64,000 bases of DNA, from the NCBI GenBank assembly GCA_945875975.1, contig CAMCMD010000002.1, positions 1 to 64,000 on the forward strand, in the 5' to 3' direction. This DNA is from Rickettsia typhi (GTDB taxonomy: Bacteria; Pseudomonadota; Alphaproteobacteria; Rickettsiales; Rickettsiaceae). The notes beneath the pieces are model-generated. The model did not search any database, was not told the DNA's origin, and saw nothing but the letters and a program-made list of their open reading frames with translations. The position numbers were made by a program, and so were the translations under genes. This document shows positions 17,041 through 27,952 of the stretch, piece after piece (position 1 is the stretch's first letter; each line of letters begins with the position of its first letter).

Positions 17041-17754
17041 TTAGTAGTTTTTTCTATAAATGAAAAACATTAGAAGCAAGCACGCAGCTAGACTATACCA
17101 AGTTATAGCATATTCAAAATGATCATTTCTTACTTTACTTAGGTGCTCTGTTGATAATGGTTTTCCTCCTTCTGGTAGCGTCGTGCTTTGGATCTGCATA
17201 AGATAATATTTGTTTTCAGTCACTCCTAGCATTTCATGTGCCATATCCAGGTCTATAGTAAACCAAATTTTGTTATTTTTATCATTCTCAGGCATCATGA
17301 ATTGCCTAGTTTCGCTAGGTAAAATGATGGCTTCGAACTTATCAAATATTTGCTTCGATGCAAACTCTCTTATATTGTTCTTTACACTTTGAGGAATCCA
17401 ACCCCTTGAAACGAGATATACTTTACCATTCGTCGCTTCAAAGGCTGAAAGCAGATAATAACCATCTTTTTCAGGTGAAGCAGATCTTTTACCGTATAAG
17501 AATATGTTTTTACCAGATAGAAATGTTCCAGAAATAGCTATCTTAGAGTAGATTGGCGGATTTAAGTTAAGCTCTTCAATCGATTTTGGATCGTTTGCAA
17601 TATTATATTCGATTGATTGAATAAAATTTGTTTTTTCATTGAGGCGCTTTAGTTGCCAATTTCCTAGTAAAATTAGGATACCGACTCCAATTATAACGAA
17701 TATCATAGGGATCAATTGAAACCGCCGAGAAAAAATTGAAATTTCTTGATTCAT
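17041..17754 (-). CDS. SURF1-family cytochrome c oxidase assembly protein
   Basis: Inner-membrane protein that helps insert heme a into cytochrome oxidase subunit I. The 237 residues have a helix near each end (about 16-34 and 217-234) with a periplasmic domain between, the SURF1 topology. Conserved pieces are LGNWQLKRLNEK after helix 1, VYLVSRGWIPQ, and YAITWYSLAACLLLMF at the end. Cox11 and COX3 genes lie near 60 kb, so oxidase assembly genes are split between two sites. Confidence 0.9.
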   Translation of the reverse strand: MNQEISIFSRRFQLIPMIFVIIGVGILILLGNWQLKRLNEKTNFIQSIEYNIANDPKSIEELNLNPPIYSKIAISGTFLSGKNIFLYGKRSASPEKDGYYLLSAFEATNGKVYLVSRGWIPQSVKNNIREFASKQIFDKFEAIILPSETRQFMMPENDKNNKIWFTIDLDMAHEMLGVTENKYYLMQIQSTTLPEGGKPLSTEHLSKVRNDHFEYAITWYSLAACLLLMFFIYRKNY

Positions 17755-17842
17755 ATCTAGATCCTGTTGGAGAAATTATTTTATCTTACCCAGAAATACA
17801 TTATGTTGGGGGCAAGGTTTAATAGAGCTAAGCATATAAACA

Positions 17843-17871
17843 CAAGTAAGCTGCAAGTAGCACCTTACTTG
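17843..17871. other. Intergenic hairpin (8-bp stem)
   Basis: CAAGTAAG at 17843-17850 and CTTACTTG at 17864-17871 are exact inverted repeats around a 13-base loop. They lie between two minus-strand genes. No T-run follows on either strand, so a simple terminator is unlikely. Confidence 0.4.
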
Positions 17872-17949
17872 AGGTACTACTCTGTAGTGTAAGTTCTGGC
17901 TAGGCTAAGGAGAGTTTATACTTTGACTAATTTGCTGTCTAGAGATATT

Positions 17950-18762
17950 TTAATGTTTTAATACAAATACTTTATAGATTTTTTTGTTAGAGGAGTTATT
18001 GAAGAATAATCTATATTTATAAGCTATAACGTCGTGCCCATTAATGTCGGTTCTCGTGAAATGCCTAAAAGGGTAGAATAACATAGAGCTTATAGTTATC
18101 AGTATACACAATGCAATATTAAGCCAAGTAGTTTCAATTGCCGGGAGGTCGTTTATTAAATAGTTGTTAGCTATCAAAAGAATAAATAGAATAAATAATA
18201 GGCCAATTATATAAACAATGTTAGTGTATTTAATGGTTGCTGTGTGAAACAAACTAAGTTTATACAAGATAAAGTTAAGTACTATTCTCAGTGAAACTAT
18301 AAGAGACATGATTTTCTGTATAATACTCCGCATTACTCCAGTCGGTTTCGGAGACATTCTATTCAATCTGATTAACCGTACTCTAAATTTTATGTTTATA
18401 AGAACGTTTATAAGTTGTTGACCAATTGGTTGAACTTTCTTAGAGAATAAATTGTCAAATTTAATTCCTTCTTGTGTCTTGATAAGTTTTAATGTTCTGC
18501 TGTAAAAGACTCTGGAGCAGCTTATTGCTTTTTCAAAAAGAATGTTTAATTCTCCATCAGAGCACGCTAAGTCTATGTATTTGGCTTTTAATTTTTTCAA
18601 CAGAATAAAAGAGGGTAAATTAATTTTGCCATTGCAATAGGAATCTAGTAGATCAGATTTTCCTAAAACAATAAAATTACAAAGCAATTCAAAGCTATTG
18701 TTACTTTCTTCGCAATCTACTAGTGCTTTAATGTAAGGTTTCATCCTAATGTAGTGTTTCAT
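17950..18762 (-). CDS. Hypothetical membrane protein
   Basis: I do not recognise this 270-residue protein. The N-terminal 130 residues are soluble, basic and rich in Leu, Lys and Ser. Three hydrophobic stretches follow, at about 150-168, 180-201 and 212-231, then a short basic C-terminal tail. There is no signal peptide. The first 12 residues come from an 18-base near-duplication (MKHYIR, MKPYIK), and either Met could be the start; both are preceded by TAGG. It is alone between SURF1 and ftsZ. It could be a lineage-specific inner-membrane protein or a secreted protein that enters host membranes. Confidence 0.55.
   Translation of the reverse strand: MKHYIRMKPYIKALVDCEESNNSFELLCNFIVLGKSDLLDSYCNGKINLPSFILLKKLKAKYIDLACSDGELNILFEKAISCSRVFYSRTLKLIKTQEGIKFDNLFSKKVQPIGQQLINVLINIKFRVRLIRLNRMSPKPTGVMRSIIQKIMSLIVSLRIVLNFILYKLSLFHTATIKYTNIVYIIGLLFILFILLIANNYLINDLPAIETTWLNIALCILITISSMLFYPFRHFTRTDINGHDVIAYKYRLFFNNSSNKKIYKVFVLKH
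18727..18762 (-). repeat. 18-bp near-tandem duplication at a gene start
   Basis: On the minus strand ATGAAACACTACATTAGG is followed at once by ATGAAACCTTACATTAAA. The copies match at most positions and provide two alternative starts for the same gene. Confidence 0.75.
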
Positions 18763-19022
18763 CCTAGCATAATTTATATTAATCTTTACGTGGTCTCTAA
18801 GGTGAAGTTTATATCTATAAGGTTAATAAAAGACTAACCGAACGATAATTAAAAAGGATTTTCACCTTTTAAGTTCGTAAATCTTAACTTTTAGAACAAA
18901 TTTTAGAATTATAATTGCAGCCCGAAATATTCTCGTATATCATACTTTATTAGAAATTATTATAAAGCGTCAGTTTAGTTACCTTACATTGGCGTATTAA
19001 GTATAAGGTATAGGAAAAACTT

Positions 19023-20423
19023 ATGGGATTGGATATTAAAGCGCCGGAAAACATTATTTTAAAGCCAACAATAACAGTTTTTGGAGTTGGTGGGGCAGGC
19101 GGAAATGCCGTTAATAATATGATTAGAGCTAATTTAAAAGGAGCGAATTTTGTTGTAGCAAATACTGATGCTCAGGCTCTTAAAAATTCTGAAAGCGTAA
19201 ACAAAATTCAGCTAGGGTTATCTTCAACAAAAGGCTTGGGAGCCGGAGCCTCACCAGACGTTGGTAAGAACGCTGCCCTTGAAAGCGAAAGCGAGATTCG
19301 TTCTTATCTTGAGGGAAGTAATATGGTCTTTATTACTTCTGGTATGGGTGGTGGCACGGGTACTGGAGCGTCTCCTATAGTAGCAAGAATTGCTAAAGAA
19401 CTGGGGATACTAACAGTTGGGGTAGTAACAAAGCCATTTCTATTTGAAGGTGCAAAGAGAATGAGAGTGGCGGAAAGTGGACTTGCTGAGCTTCAAAAGC
19501 ATGTGGATACACTAATTGTAATTCCTAATCAAAATTTATTCCGTATTGCAAACGAAAATACAACGTTTCAAGAAGCTTTTGAAATGGCTGATGAAGTTCT
19601 TCACTCGGGTGTAAGAGGAGTAACAGATTTGATAACCTCTCCTGGACTTGTTAACCTTGATTTTGCTGATATAGAAACAGTGATGAGTGAAAAAGGTAAG
19701 GCTATGATGGGAACCGGCGAGGCAAGCGGAGAAGATCGTGCTATTAGAGCCGCAGAAGCCGCTATTGCAAATCCTTTACTAGATCAAAGTTCTATGTTTG
19801 GCGCTCATGGTGTGTTGATTAACATTACTGGTGGAAAAGATATGACTTTATATGAGGTGGATAGTGCTGCGAATCGTATAAGAGAAGAGGTGGGTGATCC
19901 AGATGCTAATATAATATTTGGCTCTACTTTTAATTCTGAGCTTGAAGGCAAAATTCGTGTGTCAGTTGTAGCAACTGGAATTGAACATGACGCAATGAAT
20001 TATGTTAAAGCAGCAGATACTGTTATAGAAATAAAAGATGAGTCAAGCGATGCTAGCCTAGCAAATGATAAATACTCTCTAACTGGTAATCAATCTATAG
20101 AAGATCATCAACCTCCAACATACAATGAATATAAAGATAGTGTAGATGATGATGAAGCGGAGATTCAGAAAAAACTTGAGCAAATTGGTAAACAAATTGA
20201 CTGGAGCGAAGAACAACCTTTAAAAATAGTTGTTACATCTTCTTCACCTAGTCATTCAGCTATTAAGCCAGAAAAATCTTTGTTGCGTCGTATGTGGAAT
20301 TCATTAAATTCCAATGAAGTTAGCGAAAATGCTAACCATAATCATAGTGACGTATTAACATCTGCTGCTTCTGATAAAACGGCGTCAGTTCAAGAGACAC
20401 CTGATTTTTTAAGAAAGAGATAG
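19023..20423 (+). CDS. ftsZ: Cell division protein FtsZ
   Basis: Tubulin-like GTPase that forms the division ring. Residues about 17-325 carry the GTPase core: [22 protein letters not shown], the tubulin signature [15 protein letters not shown], and NVDFADI-like [15 protein letters not shown] poorly conserved linker of about 120 residues follows. The tail ETPDFLRKR is the conserved FtsZ C-terminal peptide that binds FtsA/ZipA-type anchors. Length 466 is typical for alphaproteobacteria, which often have long linkers. TAGGA precedes the ATG. No ftsA or ftsQ is adjacent. Confidence 0.97.
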   Translation: MGLDIKAPENIILKPTITVFGVGGAGGNAVNNMIRANLKGANFVVANTDAQALKNSESVNKIQLGLSSTKGLGAGASPDVGKNAALESESEIRSYLEGSNMVFITSGMGGGTGTGASPIVARIAKELGILTVGVVTKPFLFEGAKRMRVAESGLAELQKHVDTLIVIPNQNLFRIANENTTFQEAFEMADEVLHSGVRGVTDLITSPGLVNLDFADIETVMSEKGKAMMGTGEASGEDRAIRAAEAAIANPLLDQSSMFGAHGVLINITGGKDMTLYEVDSAANRIREEVGDPDANIIFGSTFNSELEGKIRVSVVATGIEHDAMNYVKAADTVIEIKDESSDASLANDKYSLTGNQSIEDHQPPTYNEYKDSVDDDEAEIQKKLEQIGKQIDWSEEQPLKIVVTSSSPSHSAIKPEKSLLRRMWNSLNSNEVSENANHNHSDVLTSAASDKTASVQETPDFLRKR

Positions 20424-20586
20424 ATAATTTAGATGCTTTTTTTACTAGAGTTTTAGTAAATCCTGTCTGAAAGTTGACCTTTTAATTGTCATTATGTTTA
20501 TAACGTTTTACAATTTCAAATTGAAATGGTTACTCGAAGTAGATTTGGGTAATTGCTGAAAATTGCTAACTTTAATTTCGTTTGTT

Positions 20587-22047
20587 ATGAAAATAGTAAA
20601 ATGTTTGACTGCAGTACTTCTTCTTTGTTTTTTGCCGGTGCAATGCGTTTTTGCCGATGAAAATTCTGATATAAAATTATTTCAAGATATATGTAAAAAA
20701 GACCTTGATTTTATTAGGTTAAAACTCCAAAAAAATTCAGCTCCATTTGCTAATAAGGCGGATACCACCAATTTTCACAAATGGTATAAAAATGGTTACA
20801 AATATTCTGTAGATCTAATCAATGGAATTAAAGATAAAGATGATTGTCACTATGTGATAAAGTACTTTGTTAATGGGTTTGATCAATCTCATATTAGTAT
20901 GAGAGGGTATATACCTTTGCCTATTGATATGTACCCAGGAATTATTAGTGCAAAAAATGGGGATAAGCATTATATTTTTTATAAACATCCAGCTCTTGAA
21001 TATTTAAGGGATGTAAGCGTTGGAGATGAAATCACTCATATCAATAATATTGAGATAGGAGAGTATTACAAAGATTATTTGGAGCCATTTTATGCCAATG
21101 ATGATTCAGAACTAACTCACGTTTCCGCGAGTGAGTATGCGCTTATAATTGATGGAAATAGATTCAAGCCAAATCCTAAAACAGCCACAATTATTCATGA
21201 TAATAAACCTATAACAATTGAGTTGAAATATACAGAACTTACGGGCAATGCTCTTGTAGCAGTAAAAAAACTTAGACAGCCAGAGAGTAATGAGTCATTC
21301 AAAGTAGAAATGGTTTCAAATGGTGTTTGGATAAAAATCCCAAGTTTTTTCCCAAGTCGTAAGGAAGTTGTATACTTTACTGGTATGCTATCTGTATTAA
21401 AAAAAGATTTAGCAAAAGAAGATTATATTTTATTTGATATGCGAGGAAATAGAGGTGGGGCAATAAAATGGTCTGTTCCCATTATCCGAAACCTCTGGGG
21501 TGATGCCTACCTTAAGTCTCTAGGAGCTGCACATGATTATAATAAAGAATGGGTAAAAAAACTCAGGGTTAGTAAAGATAATTTTGCTGAATTTCAAAAG
21601 ACATATGGACCTGAGGCTAGTAAGGCGTATGCCTCGTCTCTTAAAAAAGGAGAAGATTTTTTTGTTAAAAAATGGAGTATTTATGGGGATGAGGACAATC
21701 TTTACACCAATGAAGATAGCTCCCCTTTTAAAGCTAAAATATATGTACTTACGGATAGCTTTTGTCGTAGCACATGTTGGAATTTTGTAAAGGAGTTAGG
21801 GCAAATTCCTGGTGTTGTTCATATTGGGAAGCAAACGGCTGTTCAGAGCATCTATTCTTATGCTAAACAAGATCGCTCCCCGAGTGAGCATTTTGATGTA
21901 TTCTATCCGACACAAATCAGGGTTAAACCAGAAAGTAACTTAGGCGAAGCTTTGGTACCCTTACATGTATACGAAGGAAATTTAAAAGATGAAGCAAAAG
22001 TTATTGATTGGGTCTTGTCTATAATAGAAAAGGATATTTCTTTGTAG
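20587..22047 (+). CDS. Secreted S41-like peptidase
   Basis: About 486 residues. ATG 20587 is chosen over a TTG at 20563 because it begins a clear signal peptide: MKIVKCLTAVLLLCFLPV, with cleavage after VFA. The C-terminal half resembles the S41 (tail-specific protease) fold: ILFDMRGNRGGAIKWSVPII, then AKIYVLTDSFCRSTCWNFVK, where the Ser of CRST is in the place of the nucleophile, and GVVHIGKQTA. The expected Lys is not obvious, so activity is uncertain. Residues 130-160 resemble a degenerate PDZ (VSVGDEITHINNIEIGEYY). Six cysteines suggest an extracytoplasmic location. It may process envelope or host proteins. Confidence 0.65.
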   Translation: MKIVKCLTAVLLLCFLPVQCVFADENSDIKLFQDICKKDLDFIRLKLQKNSAPFANKADTTNFHKWYKNGYKYSVDLINGIKDKDDCHYVIKYFVNGFDQSHISMRGYIPLPIDMYPGIISAKNGDKHYIFYKHPALEYLRDVSVGDEITHINNIEIGEYYKDYLEPFYANDDSELTHVSASEYALIIDGNRFKPNPKTATIIHDNKPITIELKYTELTGNALVAVKKLRQPESNESFKVEMVSNGVWIKIPSFFPSRKEVVYFTGMLSVLKKDLAKEDYILFDMRGNRGGAIKWSVPIIRNLWGDAYLKSLGAAHDYNKEWVKKLRVSKDNFAEFQKTYGPEASKAYASSLKKGEDFFVKKWSIYGDEDNLYTNEDSSPFKAKIYVLTDSFCRSTCWNFVKELGQIPGVVHIGKQTAVQSIYSYAKQDRSPSEHFDVFYPTQIRVKPESNLGEALVPLHVYEGNLKDEAKVIDWVLSIIEKDISL

Positions 22048-22173
22048 TTAAAACTATTAGTAAAAAATATATAGAAATTAAGTTTCAGGGGCTACCTAAC
22101 ACTTGATTTCTAATCCTAAATCAATGTCATTCGGAGTTGATTTTGGGAGGACTGGTGTTGTTTATAAAATATA

Positions 22174-22215
22174 ACTCTCCAGCAGAGAGAGTAAGAACTA
22201 TTTTTTTTAGTTCTT
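22174..22215. promoter_or_regulatory. Two adjacent hairpins upstream of tlc
   Basis: ACTCTC (22174-22179) pairs with GAGAGT (22187-22192). Immediately after, AAGAACTA (22193-22200) pairs with TAGTTCTT (22208-22215) around a T-only loop. They lie between the peptidase stop and the tlc promoter. They could end transcription from upstream; the second overlaps the tlc -35 box by two bases. Confidence 0.5.
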
Positions 22216-22242
22216 GACTAAATGTACTTGTGTATCTAATAT
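22214..22242 (+). promoter_or_regulatory. Sigma-70-type promoter of tlc
   Basis: TTGACT at 22214-22219 and TAATAT at 22237-22242 are separated by 17 bases. The tlc start codon lies 44 bases after the -10 box, giving a short leader. This is one of the clearest consensus promoters in the window. Confidence 0.65.
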
Positions 22243-22286
22243 ACAGACCTAGCCGATGGGAAAACATTTGGGTTAGAGCTATACTT

Positions 22287-23855
22287 ATGACGCATATTTC
22301 AGAAAACGACTCGAACGTAACTAAAATTTCTGAAATTATTTCTCCTACATCTTCAAAATTTATAAAATTCCTAGATTATATCTGGCCAGTTTATAAGAAC
22401 GAACTGCCGAAGTTTTTATCTATTACGCTGCTAATGTTCTGTATATTGGGAATTCAAAACCTAATCCGTGCAATGAAGGATAGTGTAATCAACACTATGA
22501 TTGGTGTAGAAACAATTTCGTTTCTTAAGTTCTGGGGAGTGCTTCCTGCTTCATTTATAGTGGCAATTATCTATGTTAAGTTAGTAAGTGTCATGAAGGG
22601 AGAAAATATATTCTATCTTATAATGTCTGTATTTCTGAGCTTCTTTTTCTTATTTGCTTTTTATCTATTTCCTAATCACGACCTAATTCATTTATCTCCG
22701 GAGACTGCAAATAAATTGGTAGCCAGTTTTCCGAATTTAAAATGGTTTATATTGCTTTTATCTAATTGGAGTTTCTCTTTATTTTATGTAATAGCAGAGC
22801 TATGGCCAAGCGCTGTGTTTGCTCTTTTATTTTGGCAATTTGTGAATAAAATTACATCAGTAGATGAGTCTAAAAGATTCTATCCTCTTTTTGGGTTGTT
22901 AGGGCAAACAGGGCTGTATTTAACTGGAACATTTTTAGTAAATTTGCAAGTTATAAATGATTACTTCACTAAGATATATGGGCTGGGGGGGAGGACAAGT
23001 GTAGTCTCAATTCAAATAGTTATGTCTGTTGTTACGATCCTGGGAATAATAGCGCTTGGATCATTTTGGTTCCTGAATCATAAGATTTTAGATGTTGCTA
23101 CAGCAGAAAATCTTCAATTTAGAGTCAAGAAAAATCAGCTTACTTTAAAAGAAAGCTTTAAGATGATTATTCAATCAAGATATATAAGGTTGATCACAAT
23201 TTTACTTATTTGCTATGGTATCGCCATTAATATGGTTGAAGGACCGTGGAAAGCAGAAGCTGCCAAAATATATAAGACTCCAACTGAATTTGCGGCGTTT
23301 ATAGGCAATTACCTAAGTTACACTGGCATATTGACAATTTTCTTTGTATTGCTTGGCTCAAATATTGTGAGAATGTTAGGGTGGTTTTCAGCTGCAGTAA
23401 TAACTCCCATTATGGTTTTGGTTACAGGTTTTGGCTTTTTTGTTGTTGCAAATTTTGATCCTGTTGCTACTTATTTGATGATGTCATTTGCCTTTACTGA
23501 TCCCATTATGCTAGCCATTGTAATTGGTGCAATTCAGAATGTACTTAGTAAATCAAGCAAATATACTTTGTTTGATTCTACCAAAGAAATGTCATATGTT
23601 CCGCTTGATGAGCAGCTTAAAACTAGAGGTAAAGCTGCAGCTGATATGATTGGCACTAAGCTTGGCAAGTCTACTAGTGCGTTGTTACAATCAATGATAT
23701 TTGTTATCTTTCCAACCGCTACATACTCTTCAATCTCGGTATATTTGATGTGCATATTTGCAGTAGTGTGTATCATCTGGGTATGGGCAGTGCTACAACT
23801 AAATAAAGAATATATTAATGCCTGCAACTCTCGTGGCGATGAGAGTTTTTTCTAA
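22287..23855 (+). CDS. tlc: ATP/ADP translocase (Tlc family nucleotide transporter)
   Basis: Inner-membrane carrier that exchanges bacterial ADP for host ATP or imports other nucleotides; specific to obligate intracellular bacteria and plastids. About 522 residues from ATG 22287, with 11-12 membrane helices. Family segments are AMKDSVINTMIGVETISFLK, VIAELWPSAVFALLFWQFVN, VEGPWKAEAAKIY and AIQNVLSKSSKYTLFDSTKE, followed by GKAAADMIGTKLGKS. Charged positions needed in other members (Lys, Glu, Glu, Lys) appear to be kept. Rickettsiae have several paralogues with different substrates; which one this is cannot be decided here. It has its own promoter. ppdK, a phosphate-handling enzyme, follows. 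Confidence 0.93.
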   Translation: MTHISENDSNVTKISEIISPTSSKFIKFLDYIWPVYKNELPKFLSITLLMFCILGIQNLIRAMKDSVINTMIGVETISFLKFWGVLPASFIVAIIYVKLVSVMKGENIFYLIMSVFLSFFFLFAFYLFPNHDLIHLSPETANKLVASFPNLKWFILLLSNWSFSLFYVIAELWPSAVFALLFWQFVNKITSVDESKRFYPLFGLLGQTGLYLTGTFLVNLQVINDYFTKIYGLGGRTSVVSIQIVMSVVTILGIIALGSFWFLNHKILDVATAENLQFRVKKNQLTLKESFKMIIQSRYIRLITILLICYGIAINMVEGPWKAEAAKIYKTPTEFAAFIGNYLSYTGILTIFFVLLGSNIVRMLGWFSAAVITPIMVLVTGFGFFVVANFDPVATYLMMSFAFTDPIMLAIVIGAIQNVLSKSSKYTLFDSTKEMSYVPLDEQLKTRGKAAADMIGTKLGKSTSALLQSMIFVIFPTATYSSISVYLMCIFAVVCIIWVWAVLQLNKEYINACNSRGDESFF

Positions 23856-24205
23856 AATTAGATTACGATTAAGGCTAATAGGGGCTTAGCGTAGGATATT
23901 CTCTGAATCCCAGCGTAGCCCTAATAAACCCTCCTTATGATCCTAATAATAATTTTATAGGTGAGGGGTAATTGTCGGTGTAAAGCTGAAGATCCAAAGA
24001 TAAATTTAATATTCCAAGAAGATGCTTCCAACCAAAAATCAATTGGATAATTTCTTCGCTTTGGCAGTGGTGGCAACATTATAATTTTTTAAACCAAAAA
24101 TACTCTATTTTGATTGAAGGAAGATAATAAATATTGTATAAGCTGCTAGAGTTCAAGACGCAATTACGCATTTTTATAGTATCTTCTTATTACAAGGCAT
24201 TTTCC
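23856..24205. other. Long intergenic region between tlc and ppdK
   Basis: 350 bases without a supported gene. Near the tlc end, CTAATAGGGGCTTAGCG (from 23874) and AGCGTAGCCCTAATAA (from 23915) can form an imperfect hairpin, a possible terminator or repeat relic. The rest is AT-rich leader for ppdK; an in-frame TTG at 24134 is an unlikely start. Confidence 0.5.
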
Positions 24206-26869
24206 ATGGACAAGCTAATATATTATTTCAGCAAGTCGACGTCGGATGGGGACTCTTCAATGAAAAATATACTGGGAGGCAAGGGAGCTAATCTAGCTCA
24301 AATGTGCAAACTTGGGCTTCCAATACCACCTGGATTCACTATATCAAGTGAACTTTCTACAAAATGTACTTCAAAGCACTTGCATTTAACAGAAAAATTT
24401 CTGAAGGAATTACATCAATATATCAATAAATTAGAGCAAGAAGTTGATAAAAAATTTGGGGGAAGCACAAATCCATTGTTGATCTCAGTTAGGTCCGGAG
24501 CTAAGGTATCAATGCCTGGAATGATGGATACTATACTTAATCTTGGTATGAATGATGAAGTTGCGGCAGCATTGGCAAAGACAACATCACATCCTAAATT
24601 TGCTTATGACAGTTACAGGCGCTTTTTAGAAATGTTTGCTACTGTTGTTTTTGAGATTTCAAGCTATCATTTCGAAGAAATCCTTGCAAATCATAAGGAT
24701 AGCCACAATATCAGCAAAGATAGTGACTTAACTGAAGAAGATTTAAAAGAGATAATTATTGAGTATAAAGCTGTAATTAAGAAATATACGGGAAAAGAAT
24801 TTGAATCAGATCCAATCGAGCAACTCAAATGTGCTATTGAAGCAGTACTAAAATCGTGGATGAGTCCAAGAGCAATAGCTTACCGTGCGATTCACAATAT
24901 TGACGATGATATGGGCACAGCAGTAACCATTCAATCCATGGTATTTGGTAATAAAGGTGATGATTCTGCTACTGGTGTGGTATTCACGCGAAACCCATCA
25001 ACTGGAGAGAGAAAAATTTTCGGTGAATTTCTTATTAATGCACAAGGCGAGGACGTCGTTGCAGGTATTAGAACCCCTTTTCCTATATTAGCATCTAATG
25101 GTGGTGATGGTGGATCAATGCAAGAGCAAATGCCCCAGCAATATGAAGAACTAGTTCAAGTATGTAATAGGCTTGAGTTGCATTTCAAAGATATGCAAGA
25201 TATTGAATTTACCATTGAAGAAGGTAAATTATACATTTTGCAAACAAGAAGAGGGAAACGATCAGCAGCATCTTCTGTAAAAATAGCTGTTGATATGGTA
25301 AATGAGGGAGTCATAGATAAGTGTGATGCTTTGATGAGAATAGAGCCTGCTTCTTTGAATCAATTACTGCATACGGCGATTGATTACTCGTCAAATCCAC
25401 AAGTGATTGCAACTGGCTTGCCTGCCTCGCCTGGTGCAAATACTGGTATAGTTGTTTTCTCTCCCTATGACGCAGAAGATTTAGCTCATCATCACAAAGT
25501 AATTTTGGTACGAAATGATACTAGCCCAGAGGATATTAAGGGTATGCATGTTTCTGTTGGAATAGTTACCGCGCGTGGGGGCATGACATCTCACGCTGCT
25601 GTAGTTGCAAGAGGTATGGGCAAGCCATGCGTATGTGGTATCAATGGCTTGATAGTTAATGAAAAACAAAAGATATTTACCACCGATTCTGGTTATCAAA
25701 TTGCTCAAGGTGATGCCATAACGATAGATGGATCAACTGGCCAAATTATTATTGGTGATGTGAAATTGGTAGAACCAGGGTTTTCAGCGGAATTTAATAC
25801 TATACTCGAATGGGCTGATCAAGAAAGAAGACTGGATGTTAGGGCTAATGCCGAAACTGCTCTTGATGCGACTGTAGCACTGAAATTTGGTGCAAGTGGT
25901 ATAGGGCTATGCAGAACAGAGCATATGTTTTTTGACAATAAAAAAATTCCGCTGGTCAGAGAGATGATTATAGCACAAAGTTATGAACAAAGAATCAGTG
26001 CTATTGAAAAGCTAAAACCACTGCAAGTGGCTGACTTTAAATCTTTATTTGAAATTATGGCCGGCAAGCCTGTTAATATTAGGCTTCTTGATCCGCCACT
26101 GCATGAATTTCTGCCAACTGAGGAAAAAGATAAATTAGAGCTAGCTGATGCTTTGAATATATCGATTTCTGTTATAGATCACAGGCTGCACGCATTACAT
26201 GAGATAAATCCTATGCTTGGTCATAGAGGATGTAGGCTTGGTATTTCATATCCAGAGATATACATCATGCAAGTAGAGGCAATACTTGAAGCAATTGTTC
26301 AAGTGCAATCCGAGCACGGGACTCATTGTATTTTAGAGCTAATGATACCCTTGATTTCCGAGGTAAGAGAGTTAGAGAGAATCAATAATTATGTACGTGA
26401 AGCTATTAATTCAATAGAAGTAAAGTATCAAACAAAGTTCAATGTAAAACTCGGGACAATGATCGAATTGCCTAGAGCCGCACTTACAGCTGATAAAATC
26501 GCAAATCACGTTGAGTATTTTAGCTTCGGTTCGAACGATTTAACTCAGACTACGTATGGTATATCAAGAGATGATATTAGCTCATTTTTACCTGATTATA
26601 TAGACCAAAAAATATTTATACAGGATCCATTTTCTCAGATTGATATTGAGGGTGTAGGCGAGCTTATCAAAATGGCTATTGAAAAAGGGAAATCAGTTAA
26701 TCCAGGTCTTACAGTTGGGGTCTGTGGCGAGCATGCTGGTGATCCTTACTCAATTGATTTTTTCCACCTTGCTGGTCTTGATTATATTTCCTGTTCTCCA
26801 TACCGTATTCCAATAGCACGCGTTGCTGCTGCTCGAAGTAAAATTATGTCATCAAGAAGGTACAAATGA
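24206..26869 (+). CDS. ppdK: Pyruvate, phosphate dikinase
   Basis: Interconverts pyruvate, ATP and Pi with PEP, AMP and PPi. About 887 residues from ATG 24206, which matches the family start ([10 protein letters not shown] then [14 protein letters not shown]). The N-terminal ATP-grasp part has [20 protein letters not shown]. The central phosphohistidine domain has [19 protein letters not shown] with the catalytic His. The C-terminal PEP-binding TIM barrel has [24 protein letters not shown] and [11 protein letters not shown] with the catalytic Cys. All three domains are intact. In rickettsiae lacking glycolysis it links imported energy to PEP. It overlaps prfA by ATGA. Confidence 0.96.
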   Translation: MDKLIYYFSKSTSDGDSSMKNILGGKGANLAQMCKLGLPIPPGFTISSELSTKCTSKHLHLTEKFLKELHQYINKLEQEVDKKFGGSTNPLLISVRSGAKVSMPGMMDTILNLGMNDEVAAALAKTTSHPKFAYDSYRRFLEMFATVVFEISSYHFEEILANHKDSHNISKDSDLTEEDLKEIIIEYKAVIKKYTGKEFESDPIEQLKCAIEAVLKSWMSPRAIAYRAIHNIDDDMGTAVTIQSMVFGNKGDDSATGVVFTRNPSTGERKIFGEFLINAQGEDVVAGIRTPFPILASNGGDGGSMQEQMPQQYEELVQVCNRLELHFKDMQDIEFTIEEGKLYILQTRRGKRSAASSVKIAVDMVNEGVIDKCDALMRIEPASLNQLLHTAIDYSSNPQVIATGLPASPGANTGIVVFSPYDAEDLAHHHKVILVRNDTSPEDIKGMHVSVGIVTARGGMTSHAAVVARGMGKPCVCGINGLIVNEKQKIFTTDSGYQIAQGDAITIDGSTGQIIIGDVKLVEPGFSAEFNTILEWADQERRLDVRANAETALDATVALKFGASGIGLCRTEHMFFDNKKIPLVREMIIAQSYEQRISAIEKLKPLQVADFKSLFEIMAGKPVNIRLLDPPLHEFLPTEEKDKLELADALNISISVIDHRLHALHEINPMLGHRGCRLGISYPEIYIMQVEAILEAIVQVQSEHGTHCILELMIPLISEVRELERINNYVREAINSIEVKYQTKFNVKLGTMIELPRAALTADKIANHVEYFSFGSNDLTQTTYGISRDDISSFLPDYIDQKIFIQDPFSQIDIEGVGELIKMAIEKGKSVNPGLTVGVCGEHAGDPYSIDFFHLAGLDYISCSPYRIPIARVAAARSKIMSSRRYK

Positions 26870-27933
26870 GCTTTGAAGGGAATTTAGATAAAATTTTGCA
26901 ACGACAAGCTGAGCTTTCAGAAAAGCTTTCTAGTGGTATCAGAGGAGATGATTTTGTTCAAGCGTCTAAAGATTATTCTGAGCTAGAACCAATTGTTGAA
27001 AAAATCTCTGAGTACAAAAAGGCAATAACTGATCTTGATGGCGCAAAAGAGATAGTTAATGATTCTGATATTGATGCTGAAACAAAAGAATTGGCAGAAG
27101 ATGAAATAAGAGAGCTGGGAGCAAAGCTAATCCAACTTGAACGTGAGGTAAAAATTGCTCTACTACCTAAAGATGAAGCCGATAGTAAGGGAGCAATAAT
27201 TGAAATACGAGGCGGTACTGGAGGAGAAGAAGCGGCTCTCTTTGCAGCAGATTTATTTGCTATGTATCAAAGATATGCAGCCCTAAAAGGATGGAAATTC
27301 GAGATACTTTCAATTTCTGAGATTGGTGTAGGTGGCTACAAAGATGCTTCTGCTCTAATAAAAGGAGATGGTGTTTTTTCTAGGTTAAAATTTGAATCTG
27401 GTGTACATCGTGTCCAGCGCGTACCGCAAACAGAATCAAGTGGGAGAATTCATACTTCAGCTGCCACTGTTGCGGTTCTTCCTGAGGCAGAAGAGGTTGA
27501 TATTAAAATCGAAGATAAAGATCTTAGGATTGATACATATAGGGCTTCAGGTGCAGGGGGGCAGCACGTAAATACCACAGATTCTGCTGTGCGAATTACT
27601 CATATCCCAACTGGAGTTGTTGTTGCAATTCAGGATGAGAAATCACAACATAAAAACAAAGCAAAAGCAATGAAGATTTTGCGCTCTAGAATTTACGAAG
27701 AAGAGAGAAGAGCAAGAGACGCCGAGCGTGCAAGCTCAAGAAAAGAGCAAATCGGATCAGGAGATCGATCAGAACGTATTAGAACATATAATTTTCCGCA
27801 AAGTAGAATAAGTGATCATCGTATTAATTTAACATTATACAAAATAGAAGAAGTGCTAAGAGAAGGAAAACTAGACGAGTTCATCGATGCCTTGATTTCT
27901 GATGATGAGGCAAAAAGACTTGCTGAGGTTTAG
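26866..27933 (+). CDS. prfA: Peptide chain release factor 1
   Basis: Reads UAA and UAG stop codons and releases the finished protein. 355 residues, normal length. The peptidyl-tRNA hydrolysis motif GGQ is at 231-233 within [16 protein letters not shown]. The codon-recognition segment [13 protein letters not shown] places the PxT tripeptide at 187-189, which marks RF1 rather than RF2. No frameshift is seen. It overlaps the ppdK stop, so the two are co-translated. Confidence 0.96.
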   Translation: MSFEGNLDKILQRQAELSEKLSSGIRGDDFVQASKDYSELEPIVEKISEYKKAITDLDGAKEIVNDSDIDAETKELAEDEIRELGAKLIQLEREVKIALLPKDEADSKGAIIEIRGGTGGEEAALFAADLFAMYQRYAALKGWKFEILSISEIGVGGYKDASALIKGDGVFSRLKFESGVHRVQRVPQTESSGRIHTSAATVAVLPEAEEVDIKIEDKDLRIDTYRASGAGGQHVNTTDSAVRITHIPTGVVVAIQDEKSQHKNKAKAMKILRSRIYEEERRARDAERASSRKEQIGSGDRSERIRTYNFPQSRISDHRINLTLYKIEEVLREGKLDEFIDALISDDEAKRLAEV

Positions 27934-27952
27934 TTTTCGTCCAAAAGTTCTC

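Noticed and set aside
20440..20460. TTTACT/AGTAAA inverted repeat after ftsZ as a terminator
   Set aside because: The T-run precedes rather than follows the weak stem, so it does not fit a rho-independent terminator on the plus strand.
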